Shown: positions 19,579-28,354 of the stretch, in pieces
Layout of the letters: each line of letters begins with the position of its first letter
Position numbering within the stretch: the stretch's first letter is position 1
Source of the DNA: Verrucomicrobiia bacterium DG1235
GTDB lineage: Bacteria; Verrucomicrobiota; Verrucomicrobiia; Opitutales; Opitutaceae
Direction of reading: 5' to 3'
DNA length: 64,000 nucleotides
Assembly: GCA_000155695.1 (NCBI GenBank)
Contig: DS990592.1
Coordinates: 1,074,184-1,138,183, forward strand
The notes under the pieces: generated by a model
Databases searched by the model: none
What the model was told of the DNA's origin: nothing
Seen by the model: only the letters and a program-made list of their open reading frames with translations
Made by a program: the position numbers and the translations under genes

Positions 19579-21462
19579 CTAGAACTTCAGCCGAACTCCC
19601 GTGTGCACGTTCGCTCCAGCCGTCTGATAACCCGCGATCTCTTCGTATTCATTATCGAATACATTCCCAACACGCAGCCAAAAAGAATACTGATCGCTCA
19701 ACTCGTAGTTCGCAGCGAAATTAACCACCTCGAATCCCTCAAGCTTAACATTGTCAAACCGAGACCCGCTGTCGCTAAACTGACTGGAAACAAACTGCGC
19801 GTCCACATTAAGACCGAGCTTTCCATCAAGCCCCGTCCAATTCGCGCCAAGCGATCCCACGTTGCGAGGCACTCGCAGCGCTTCCACGCTGCCATTTTCC
19901 TCGGCATCGCTATACGTATAGGACGCCTTCAGACGCAGTGTGTCCGACACGAAATAGCGCACCGCATTTTCCACGCCCACGCTCTTGTACTCCTCCACGT
20001 TTTCATAAACCCCATTCCAGACGATTCGATCCGAAATGTCGTTTCCAAAAAGCGTCGAGGAAAAGGACAGCTTGCCATCCAACAAGCTCTTCTCGAAACC
20101 AAGATCCCAACCCTTGCCGGACTCTGGCTTCAAGTTCACGTTTCCATAACTCTCGTTGAAGAGCTGATAAAAAGTCGGGGCTTGAAACGAACTTCCAAAC
20201 GATCCCCGGATCCGCGCATCCATTTCATCGATACGGTAACTAAATGTCGCGCGATACGTAAACTCCTCGCCGTAGGCGCTGTTATCGTCATAGCGGCCGC
20301 CAAGCGTCAAATCGAGCTGCTCATTCACGGCTACTACATTTTCCATGAAAACCGAAGTATCATCGCGGTTTCCGACATCGCTGAGATTTTCCTCAGTCTC
20401 ATGCTCCAGCCCGGCTACGAAAGTCCAGCCCTCGCTCGCCTCAACCGTATTCACCCAGTCATACTTGTAACGCTTCCCAGATGCAAAATAGGGACTCCCA
20501 TCTGAGTACGACGCCGTATCCACATCCGAATACGAAACACTCCCCGTGCTCACCCAATTGTCCTGCACGCGAAACTCACCGCCCACACGAGCAAAAAGCT
20601 GCTCCGTCGTCGCATAGTGATCTCCACCCGGTATTCCCCACACCCAAGCTGGATCGCCCGGATCAAACTCTGAGTAAGTGTCCAAATAGAGCGCCGACGC
20701 ATAAACACGGCCACCTTCCTTAAACTCATATTGTACCGCCGAAGACAAAGTCGTGTTGTCGTAGCTATCGTCATCCGCCCAAGCAGACCCATAGTCAGGC
20801 GTCTGAGCTGAAAAGCCTTCACTCTCATGTATCATCCCGTCGACCGACCAGCTAAAACCATCCTGAGAACCGCTGTGCCCGAGTCCGTAGTCGTAAGTGT
20901 CATACGTTCCGTAGCCAAGAAACGCTCGACCCCCTTCCGCGGATTCCAGCCCTAGCGTATCGATAGCAATCACGCCCGCCAAAGCATCCGCTCCATACAG
21001 AGAGCTCTGCGGGCCACGCAAAATTTCCACACGAGAAGCCGACCCAGTGAAAAGGTTGCCGAGATTTATCATCGATCCATTCGAGGGATTGCTCACCTCT
21101 ATGCCATTAATAAGGACCTTCGGGCGATTAGAGCTCAAACCGCGCGTTGTAATACCAAAGGAGCCACCAGGTCCTCCATTGTTTCTCATGTAGATCCCTG
21201 GGATCTCGCGCAAAGCGTCCACAAGAAAGACCTCCCCTCCATTCTGCAATTCGAAGGCGTCGAGCACGTCTACCGTGCTACCCACCTGCTGAACAGGGAT
21301 CTCGAAGCGGTTCGCCGAGATCGAAAATGCGTCGAGTTCGTGGACCAGCTCATTCGTGCTCTCCTGAGATCGCGCAGGAGTCGCCAATAGGGCGAGGCCA
21401 AGACCAGCCAACGCAATACCGCGACTGGTGATTTTGAACGTGTATTCAGATTTATGATTCAT
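19579..21462 (-). CDS. btuB: TonB-dependent outer-membrane cobalamin receptor
   Basis: About 627 residues from the Met at 21462 (MNHKSEYTFKITSRG), which begins a signal peptide ending near TPARSQ; a longer frame to 21684 adds an implausible leader. The plug domain (VDVLDAFELQNGGEVFLVDALREIPG, with RGLSSNRPKVLINGIEV and RVEILRGPQSSLYGADALAGVI) precedes a 22-strand-type barrel ending HTGVRLKF with a terminal Phe. It is a BtuB-sized receptor, directly downstream of a cobalamin riboswitch and first in the cobalamin cluster. Confidence 0.93.
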   Translation of the reverse strand: MNHKSEYTFKITSRGIALAGLGLALLATPARSQESTNELVHELDAFSISANRFEIPVQQVGSTVDVLDAFELQNGGEVFLVDALREIPGIYMRNNGGPGGSFGITTRGLSSNRPKVLINGIEVSNPSNGSMINLGNLFTGSASRVEILRGPQSSLYGADALAGVIAIDTLGLESAEGGRAFLGYGTYDTYDYGLGHSGSQDGFSWSVDGMIHESEGFSAQTPDYGSAWADDDSYDNTTLSSAVQYEFKEGGRVYASALYLDTYSEFDPGDPAWVWGIPGGDHYATTEQLFARVGGEFRVQDNWVSTGSVSYSDVDTASYSDGSPYFASGKRYKYDWVNTVEASEGWTFVAGLEHETEENLSDVGNRDDTSVFMENVVAVNEQLDLTLGGRYDDNSAYGEEFTYRATFSYRIDEMDARIRGSFGSSFQAPTFYQLFNESYGNVNLKPESGKGWDLGFEKSLLDGKLSFSSTLFGNDISDRIVWNGVYENVEEYKSVGVENAVRYFVSDTLRLKASYTYSDAEENGSVEALRVPRNVGSLGANWTGLDGKLGLNVDAQFVSSQFSDSGSRFDNVKLEGFEVVNFAANYELSDQYSFWLRVGNVFDNEYEEIAGYQTAGANVHTGVRLKF

Positions 21463-21735
21463 TGTACGATGTCTAAAACGTCCCTCTTCAAGAAAGGGGC
21501 AGACATCGCACCGTCCACGGATTCGCTTCATCAGCCCCTTCGAATCCAAAATCCGAAGAAGCGAAGCGCCGCATACGCTGGTCTCTCTTTGCCTTCTTGT
21601 TCGAGCGACAAGTAATAAGCCTCCACGCAAACACGTTTTGGCTGGGCAAGATTCGCCATCAGCGGTCGGACTCCAAGTTTGCATCCACTCCTATAATCAG
21701 AAGCGAAAACCTCACCCTACTCCGCTTACGCGAAG

Positions 21736-21862
21736 CTCGAGACTTTACCAGTTTTCTCGAGCGGGCTTGTGACTTGTTACCGTAGCGCGACTGTCGCCGG
21801 TTCTCACGGCGTTTCCTGTCAGCGAATCAGTTAGGTGTGATAAAAAGAACACCTGCGATAAG
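21736..21862 (-). ncRNA. cobalamin riboswitch
   Basis: Reading the minus strand, an AGGTGTT...CACACCT hairpin is followed by CAGGAAACGCCGTGAGAA, CCGGCGACAGTCGCGCTACG and GTAACAAGTCACAAGCCCGC, the conserved core of adenosylcobalamin riboswitches (GGGAA..GGTGAAAATCC..C-CGC-ACTGTAA) and a B12-box-like segment (about 21760-21776). An 8-bp hairpin CTCGAGA/TCTCGAG (21736-21762) follows the core and may be the expression platform. It sits about 270 bases ahead of btuB and should turn the importer and salvage genes down when cobalamin is abundant. Confidence 0.9.
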
Positions 21863-22081
21863 TCCCAGCGAAACACACTTGGCAAGCCAATTACAACAAA
21901 CCCCAAGAACCTAAAAACCCCTAATCCCCACCATCTCCAAAACTAATCCCCAACCCCAAAATCCTACTCCATCTCTCCAAACCAATCCAACAACCCGACT
22001 TCGCTATAGCGAAGTTCCTCCACCGGCCTGATTTTCGTGGCCAAAAAATCTCCCAACCAACCCCACAACCCAACCACACAA
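21863..22081. other. intergenic region upstream of riboswitch
   Basis: Presumably holds the promoter of the cobalamin cluster, but no clear -35/-10 pair can be called. A small palindrome CTTCGCTATAGCGAAG lies at about 22000-22016. Confidence 0.4.
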
Positions 22082-22558
22082 CCCAATCCCCGCACCCCCA
22101 TCACCTTCGTGACTCTTCACGTCTCTTGTTAGTTCACTATCGTTCCTCTTGTCGCTACGTTCGGAAGTGCCCAAAAACCCGCCCTAAAAAAATCCTGCTC
22201 GCCGCAAAGCGGCGATCCTGCCCGCGCAGCGGATCCCTGTTAAAATCCACCACAACCATCTCCCCCACAACCCAATCTCTTCGTGACTCTCCATGCCTCT
22301 TCGTGGCCAAAACAAAACAACCCAATCCCCGCAACCCCATCACCTTCGTGACTCTTCACGTCTCTTGTTTGTTCGCTATCGTTCCTCTTGTCGCTACGTT
22401 CGGAAGTGCCCAAAAACCCACCCTAAAAAAATCCTGCTCGCCGCAAAGCGGCGATCCTGCCCGCGCAGCGGATCCCTGTTAAAATCCACCACAACCAATT
22501 CCCCCACAACCCAATCTCTTCGTGACTCTCCATGCCTCTTCGTGGCCAAAACAAAACA
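22082..22558. repeat. 239-bp tandem duplication of intergenic sequence
   Basis: Two head-to-tail copies with a 239-bp offset (for example TCACCTTCGTGACTCTTCAC at 22101 and 22340), differing at few positions. Each unit is itself built of dispersed elements: a CTTCGTGACTC..CGTGGCCAAAAC block and an AATCCTGCTCGCCG..GATCCTGCCCGCG block. The reading frames that cross it are artefacts of the repeat. Confidence 0.9.
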
Positions 22559-22620
22559 ACCCAATCCCCCAACCCATTCGTGATCATTCGAGCAATTCGT
22601 GGGTAAAAAAAACAACCCAA
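22559..22620. repeat. dispersed intergenic repeat, ATTCGAGCAATTCGTGGG type
   Basis: A near-identical copy of the element at 2203-2240, directly after the tandem duplication and adjacent to the stop of cbiB. Confidence 0.6.
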
Positions 22621-23559
22621 TCATCCAAACAAACCCACCATTCCCCAAACACCCGCCAGCAACGCCAGCCCCTTTACATACGCCACCCCCATCAAACGCG
22701 TCGCCTCCCTCACATCCTCCAGCCCCGGCTGCCGCGCCCCCGCATTCATCTCCGCCGTCTGCACAAGCTTCCCCTTCTCGTACATCCGACCCCCGATCAC
22801 CACTCCCAGCCTGCTCGCCATCGCAGCCTCCGGCCAGCCCGCGTTAAAACTCGGATGCAGCGCCGCATCCCCCTTCAATCTCCGCCAACGCCCCACCTTC
22901 GACACCTCCAAAATTAGCAAGCAACACAGCCGCGCCGGCACGAAATTCAACCCATCGTCAATCCGCGCCGACACCTTCCCCAACAGCTCGAAACGCTCCG
23001 TGCGATGCCCCACCATCGCATCCATCGTATTCGACACCCGAAAAACCAAAGCCCCAACCGGACCCAAAAACGCAGCCCAAAACAACGGAGCCACCACCGC
23101 GTCATTCAGATTCTCCGCCCCGCTCTCGATCGCCGCCCGACACACGTCATCCGCCTCCATCCTATCCGTATCCCGCCCCACGATCCAAGAAACCCGCCGC
23201 CTTCCCTCCGACAAACTCGTCTCCAGCCCCGTCTTCACCGCCAACACATGCTTCACCAAATCCCGATACGCCACGCATTGAAAAACCACCAGCGCGTCCA
23301 AGCCCAGCTTAGCCCAATGCCCAATCAGCCCCAGCCCCCAAGCCAAGCCCGCATAAGCCGCCAAGCAAACTCCAATCACTCCCAGCCAAAGTATCAGCCC
23401 CGCGAATACGCTCCGTCCCAGCGACGCCACCAATACCCTCTCGCCCTGCACCGCCAGCCAGCCGACAAACCGCACCAAATGCGGCATCCGTCTCGGATCC
23501 CCAAATACGAAATCGAGCGCCACCCCGATCCCCACAGCTATCGCGAAATCTAAAATCAC
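22621..23559 (-). CDS. cbiB: adenosylcobinamide-phosphate synthase
   Basis: 312 residues, four or five membrane helices. FVFGDPRRMPHLVRFVGWL at the N-terminus, SEGRRRVSWIVGRDTDRMEADDVCRAAIESGAENLNDAVVAPLFWAAFLGPVGA in the middle and FNAGWPEAAMASRLGV near the end are typical of CbiB/CobD. It attaches (R)-1-amino-2-propanol phosphate to cobyric acid. It is upstream of, and separated by repeats from, the riboswitch-controlled cluster, so it probably has its own promoter. A 127-bp relic of this gene lies at 27519-27645. Confidence 0.93.
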   Translation of the reverse strand: MILDFAIAVGIGVALDFVFGDPRRMPHLVRFVGWLAVQGERVLVASLGRSVFAGLILWLGVIGVCLAAYAGLAWGLGLIGHWAKLGLDALVVFQCVAYRDLVKHVLAVKTGLETSLSEGRRRVSWIVGRDTDRMEADDVCRAAIESGAENLNDAVVAPLFWAAFLGPVGALVFRVSNTMDAMVGHRTERFELLGKVSARIDDGLNFVPARLCCLLILEVSKVGRWRRLKGDAALHPSFNAGWPEAAMASRLGVVIGGRMYEKGKLVQTAEMNAGARQPGLEDVREATRLMGVAYVKGLALLAGVWGMVGLFG

Positions 23560-24345
23560 CCCGCCAATCTGCTATCTCCCTACCCCAAGTCCAGCAAATG
23601 CCCCTCCCACTCCCTTTCCCAACTTACCACTCACTACTCACCAACTCATCACCTAAGTCCGCCGAAGCCTCGGCGTAGGTGGATCCCAACCCAATCCATT
23701 AAACGTTTACACACAAAGAAGTGTCCAATCCCCTATCCCCCACAGACCCTGTCCACCTCCCGTGCTCATCGTCCTCCGAGATTGAAAAAACCACCATCCA
23801 AGCTTCACTCTCTCAAAGCCAGTAAACACAAACCCGACACCCAACCCGACCGCCCAGTCCAATCACACAAGCTAATCATCTTCGCGCCTCTTAGTGGCCA
23901 AAAAAAACCAACCCAATCACCTCAAAGCGAAGCGCAGATCCTGAGAACGCCGAGGGGCACCCAAAAGAAAAAATCCTGCTCGCCCGAGGCGATCCTGCCC
24001 GCGCAGCCGCTCCCTGTTAAAATCCGCCACACCCCCAATTTCTTCGTGACTCTTCGTGGCCAACAACCACCAGCTCATCACACCACTCAACCACAAAACC
24101 TAACGGCGCAGCCACCTACTAGGCGCAGCCTACCTGACAATTTTCCACATAACTCAGAACCTCACCTCGACTCCCCCCAAACCCGATCTCTTCGTGACTT
24201 TTCGCGCCTGATTAGCTCTGGGGCTCATGACACCCTCAACTCCGCAAGTAGCCCAAAACGAATCCCCCCTCCAGTACCCAACATTCCCAACTCATACTTC
24301 ATACTTCATATTTCATACTTTCATATTCCATACTTTCCAAAACAC
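23560..24345. other. 786-bp intergenic region rich in repeats
   Basis: No gene. Holds a CACTACT-type tandem patch (about 23626-23645), several CTTCGTGACTCTTCGTGGCC elements (about 23878, 24045, 24184), one AATCCTGCTCGCCCGAGGCGATCC element (about 23970-24020) and a 7-9-base tandem ATACTTC patch (24293-24340) immediately before the GH115 start. Confidence 0.7.
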
Positions 24346-27234
24346 ATGACTAAACCAACCCCCATCAACATCCTAAGACTCGCATTCGCATGTGCCATCG
24401 CACTGCTCGCGTCCATCAACGCTCACGCCCTCGGCGACCCCGCATACATCGCCCATTCCGCCAAGGCCGGTGACCTCCCCCTCGCTGAAGACGGCAAGCT
24501 CATCGCCCTCTACGTCGACCCCGACGACGACTGGGGCGTCGTCCGCGCCGTCACCGACCTCCAGACAGACTTCCAACGCGTCACCGGCAAAAAGCCAAAA
24601 ATCGCCCACACTCGCAAAGCCCTCGGAAAAACCGCCGTCATCGCCGGCACCATCGGCCAGTCCGCCCTCATCGACCAGCTCATAGCCGACGGCAAGATCA
24701 ACGTATCCGCCATCCAAGACAAATGGGAAGGCTACCACATCCAAGTCGTCGACAAGCCCGCCAAAGGCATTAAGCAAGCCCTCGTCATCGCCGGTAGCGA
24801 CCGACGCGGCGCCATCTTCGGCATCTACGACCTCTCCGAGCAAATCGGCGTCTCCCCCTGGCACTGGTGGGCCGACGTCCCCACCAAAACCTCCGACTCC
24901 CTCTACGCCGCCGCCGACACCCACATCCAAGACGCCCCCAGCGTCCAGTACCGCGGCATCTTCCTCAACGACGAAGCCCCCGCCCTCTCCGGCTTCGTAC
25001 ACGAAAAATACGGAAACTTTCCCCACGAATTCTACGTCAACGTATTCGAACTCCTCCTACGCCTAAAGTCCAACTTCCTCTGGCCCGCCATGTGGAACAA
25101 CGCCTTCGCAGACGACGACGAGCAAAACATGATCCTCGCCCACAAGTACGGCATCGTCATGTCCACCTCCCACCACGAGCCCATGATGCGCGCCGACAAG
25201 GAATGGGACCGCTACGGCGAAGGCCCATGGGACTACGCCCGAAACCCCGACCGCCTCGACGCCTTCTGGAAAGACGGAGCCACCCGCAATAAACCCTACG
25301 ACTCCATCTACACCATGGGCATGCGCGGCCAAGCCGACACCCCCATGTCCGAAACCGAAGACACCGAGCTCCTCGAAAAAATCGTCGACGCCCAACGCAA
25401 GATCCTCACCGAAGTCTTCGACGACCGCGACATCACCGAAGTCCCCCAAGTCTGGGCCCTCTATAAAGAAGTCCAAGGCTACTACGAAAGCGGCATGCGC
25501 GTCCCAGACGACGTCATCCTCCTCTGGTGCGACGACAATTGGGGCAACATCCGCCGCCTCCCCACCCCCGAAGAACGCAAGCGCGTCGGCGGAGCAGGCG
25601 TGTACTACCATTTCGACTACGTCGGCGGCCCACGCTCCTACCGCTGGACCAACGTCATCCAGCTCGCCAAAATCTGGGAGCAGATGAACCTCGCCCACAC
25701 CTACGACGCCAACAAGATCTGGCTCACCAACGTCGGCGACCTCAAGCCCCAAGAATACCCCATCACCTACTTCCTCGACCTCGCCTGGGACATCGAAGAC
25801 TGGCCCAAAGAACGCATCCCCGAGTACGCCAACCTCTTCGCCGAAAGCGCCTTCGGCCCCGAACACTCCGCCGAAATCGCCGAGCTCCTCACCGGCTACA
25901 CTCGCCACAACGGCCGCCGCAAGCCCGAGCTCCAAGACGCCAACACCTATAGCCTCCTAAACTACGCAGAAGCAGAACACGTCGAAGCAGAACTCGCCGC
26001 CTACGTCGCCAAAGCCGAGGCCCTCTACGCCACCATGCCGGAAGCCGCCAAGTCCGCCTTCTACCAGCTCGTCTACTACCCCGTCAAAGCCTCCGCCGCC
26101 ATCACCCAGATGTACATCGCCCAGGCCAAGAACCACCTCTACGCCCAGCAAGGCCGCGCCACCACTAACAAGCTCGCAGCCAAGACCGAAGCCTACTTCG
26201 ACCTAAACAAAGAACTGCAAGACCTCTACCACGGCGACGCCACCCACGGCAAATGGCCACACATGATGTCGCAACCAAGAATTGGATACACCCACTGGAA
26301 CAATCCCCCCGCCGACTTCATGCCGCCCATCATGACCAACCGCCCGCCCGCCGTCGCCGACATGGGAGTCGCCGTCGAAGGCATGACAGCCGCCTGGCCC
26401 GCCGAAGGCAACAGCTACGCCCTCCCCGCCTTCAACCGCTACGGCCAAACCCAGCGCTACATCGAAATCTTCAACCGCGGCACCGTCCCCTTCGACTTCA
26501 CCGCAGCCACCACCGAACCCTGGGTCAAACTCACCGCCACCGCCGGCACCATCGAAACCCAACAACGCCTCCACGTATCCATAGACTGGAGCCAACTCCC
26601 CGCCGGCACCGCCACCGCCAACATCAACGTACGCGGCACCGGCTGGGGCGGAGCCCGCATCGCCGTCACCGCCCACAACCATACCACCGCCGAACTCAAA
26701 GGCTACATCGAAGGCGACGGCTACGTCTCCATCGACGCCGCCGACTTCAGCAACAAGCGCGACGCCGACGGCCTCTCCTGGCAAGAAATCCCCGAGCTCG
26801 GCCGCACCGCCAGCTCCATCTCCACCTTCCCCGTAAACGACCACTCCTACGAAGATCCCGCCGAGGCCCCCTACGTCGAGTACGACCTCACCCTCTTCAC
26901 CACCGGAGAAATCAGCATCGAAACCCTCTGGGCCCCCACCTGGCCCATATCTCCCGATCGCGGACTCCGCTTCGCCATCGCTCTCGACGACGAAGCCCCC
27001 CAAGTCGTCGACCTTCAAGCCGACCGAGCCCACAACCTCTGGCAGGAATCCGTCCGCAACGGCGTACGCCCCGCTACCACCACTCACACCGTAGACGCCC
27101 CCGGACACCACACCCTGCGCATCTACCGTATTGATCCTGCCACTACACTGCAGAAAATCATAGTCAACACCGGCGGCCTCAAGCCCAGCTACCTAGGTCC
27201 TCCAGAAAGCCTCCACGACTCCGACCTCCATTAG
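24346..27234 (+). CDS. glycoside hydrolase family 115 (xylan alpha-1,2-glucuronidase type)
   Basis: 962 residues from the Met at 24346 (MTKPTPINILRLAFACAIALLASINAHA), which begins a signal peptide; the frame continues upstream without a plausible start. GH115 landmarks: RRGAIFGIYDLSEQIGVSPWHWWADVP, NDEAPALSGF, KSNFLWPAMWNNAF, STSHHEPMMRA, WCDDNWGN and YYHFDYVGGPRSYRWTN, followed by a C-terminal beta-rich region. Family members remove (4-O-methyl)glucuronic acid from xylan side chains, here probably outside the cytoplasm. The next large genes are a TonB receptor and a phytase-like protein in the same direction, but a 1.1-kb gap separates them. Confidence 0.92.
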   Translation: MTKPTPINILRLAFACAIALLASINAHALGDPAYIAHSAKAGDLPLAEDGKLIALYVDPDDDWGVVRAVTDLQTDFQRVTGKKPKIAHTRKALGKTAVIAGTIGQSALIDQLIADGKINVSAIQDKWEGYHIQVVDKPAKGIKQALVIAGSDRRGAIFGIYDLSEQIGVSPWHWWADVPTKTSDSLYAAADTHIQDAPSVQYRGIFLNDEAPALSGFVHEKYGNFPHEFYVNVFELLLRLKSNFLWPAMWNNAFADDDEQNMILAHKYGIVMSTSHHEPMMRADKEWDRYGEGPWDYARNPDRLDAFWKDGATRNKPYDSIYTMGMRGQADTPMSETEDTELLEKIVDAQRKILTEVFDDRDITEVPQVWALYKEVQGYYESGMRVPDDVILLWCDDNWGNIRRLPTPEERKRVGGAGVYYHFDYVGGPRSYRWTNVIQLAKIWEQMNLAHTYDANKIWLTNVGDLKPQEYPITYFLDLAWDIEDWPKERIPEYANLFAESAFGPEHSAEIAELLTGYTRHNGRRKPELQDANTYSLLNYAEAEHVEAELAAYVAKAEALYATMPEAAKSAFYQLVYYPVKASAAITQMYIAQAKNHLYAQQGRATTNKLAAKTEAYFDLNKELQDLYHGDATHGKWPHMMSQPRIGYTHWNNPPADFMPPIMTNRPPAVADMGVAVEGMTAAWPAEGNSYALPAFNRYGQTQRYIEIFNRGTVPFDFTAATTEPWVKLTATAGTIETQQRLHVSIDWSQLPAGTATANINVRGTGWGGARIAVTAHNHTTAELKGYIEGDGYVSIDAADFSNKRDADGLSWQEIPELGRTASSISTFPVNDHSYEDPAEAPYVEYDLTLFTTGEISIETLWAPTWPISPDRGLRFAIALDDEAPQVVDLQADRAHNLWQESVRNGVRPATTTHTVDAPGHHTLRIYRIDPATTLQKIIVNTGGLKPSYLGPPESLHDSDLH

Positions 27235-27261
27235 GAGCCCAACCCAGTCTACCAACAAAAC

Positions 27262-27291
27262 CGAAGCGAGCCCCCCAGCTCGCTTCGTTCA
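27262..27291 (+). terminator. terminator after GH115 gene
   Basis: A 10-bp stem CGAAGCGAGC / GCTCGCTTCG with a six-base loop, followed by TTCATTT, 28 bp after the GH115 stop. Confidence 0.75.
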
Positions 27292-27361
27292 TTTCCACCA
27301 CACACCATATCCAATCCCAGATTCCAAATCCATCGCCCCCATCTCTTCTCCCCAATTCACC

Positions 27362-27412
27362 ATTCACTACTCACTACTCACTACTCACTACTTACCATTC
27401 ACTACTCACTAT
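27362..27412. repeat. 7-bp tandem repeat (CACTACT)n, second locus
   Basis: Five to six CACTACT units interrupted by CTTACCATT, the same unit as at 496-569. Confidence 0.85.
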
Positions 27413-27518
27413 TTCACCCCCATATCCCTCAACCTCTTCCTGACTCATCGCGCCTTTTCGTGGCCAAATCAAACCCGCCATCTTACCACAAAAGCCTAAC
27501 GGCACAGCCATCTACCCC

Positions 27519-27645
27519 GCGCCGCCTTACCTCCGCCAAACTCGTCTCCAGCCCCGTCTTCGCCGCCAGCACATGCTTCACCAATTCCCGATACGCCACA
27601 CATTGAAAAACCACCAACGCGTCCAAGCCCAGCCTAGCCCAAGGT
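27519..27645 (-). pseudogene. 127-bp relic of cbiB
   Basis: Matches 23194-23321 inside cbiB with about ten differences (for example CTCGTCTCCAGCCCCGTCTT in both), in the same orientation, about 4.3 kb away. It has no flanking cbiB sequence, so it is a copied or left-over fragment, not a gene. Confidence 0.85.
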
Positions 27646-27854
27646 CCATTCCACGCTCTCGCTACGAACTGAAATAAGGGAATAGGAAATCATAGCCGCC
27701 CGCACAGGCGGTCTCCGACCTTCTTCGAAAGCAAGTCCGGCACGTATTTGAAATCCTGATATCAGATAGCGAGTTGAGGATCGCAAAATCCACGCACATC
27801 TCCGTCCATTTTCGGCAGCGATCCCAAAGCCAACCGCGCTTCCATCGTTCCTAA

Positions 27855-28073
27855 TATAGCTTCAAAAAGCAAGTATCCAAGAATCCAGACAACGAGTTCT
27901 TTCACTTCTCACTTGCCCAAACCCTCGTAGCAGAAGTGCGCCAAAAAGAAGCCATCGAACACCTCGAACCCTGCATCAAGACCAAGCTCGACTGGATGAT
28001 GGCCGAAACCCTCAAAGCCAGGCCTCGGCTCGCCCTCACTCAGCCTATTCAAATCCGTTTGCGCGACGCCTAA
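27855..28073 (+). pseudogene. C-terminal remnant of a TPR-like protein
   Basis: An open frame without start codon reads KKQVSKNPDNEFFHFSLAQ... then EAIEHLEPCIKTKLDWMMAE and ends at a TAA at 28071-28073. The pattern of a residue-34-like helical repeat (NPDNEFFHFSLAQTL...REAIEHLEPC) looks like the last repeat of a tetratricopeptide protein. A stop codon lies just upstream at 27852, so the 5' part is missing. Confidence 0.45.
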
Positions 28074-28354
28074 AGCTCGGCCGACTCCAACTGCGCCTAC
28101 GAAAGCGACTGCTCGAATCTCGCCCCAATTATCCCACTATATTCTGCCGCTACTGAAACGCTAGAGAGCCGCTGAATCACGCTTTAAACAACCTACGCAT
28201 TACGATCAAAAACACCCTATTTGTTACAAATCAGCGCGCATTTCGTTACATTCAAGCTCCAGGATTTAGTGATCCTTGACTAGGGAAAATACATAAGCAC
28301 CTAAAGGTCGTTTTTACACATTCCTGTAGCCTCAATTTCCCTTTCCTAAAAGCT

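Noticed and set aside
22126-22648. Several frames within the tandem duplication
   Set aside because: They recur with the 239-bp unit in both strands and consist of translated repeat elements.
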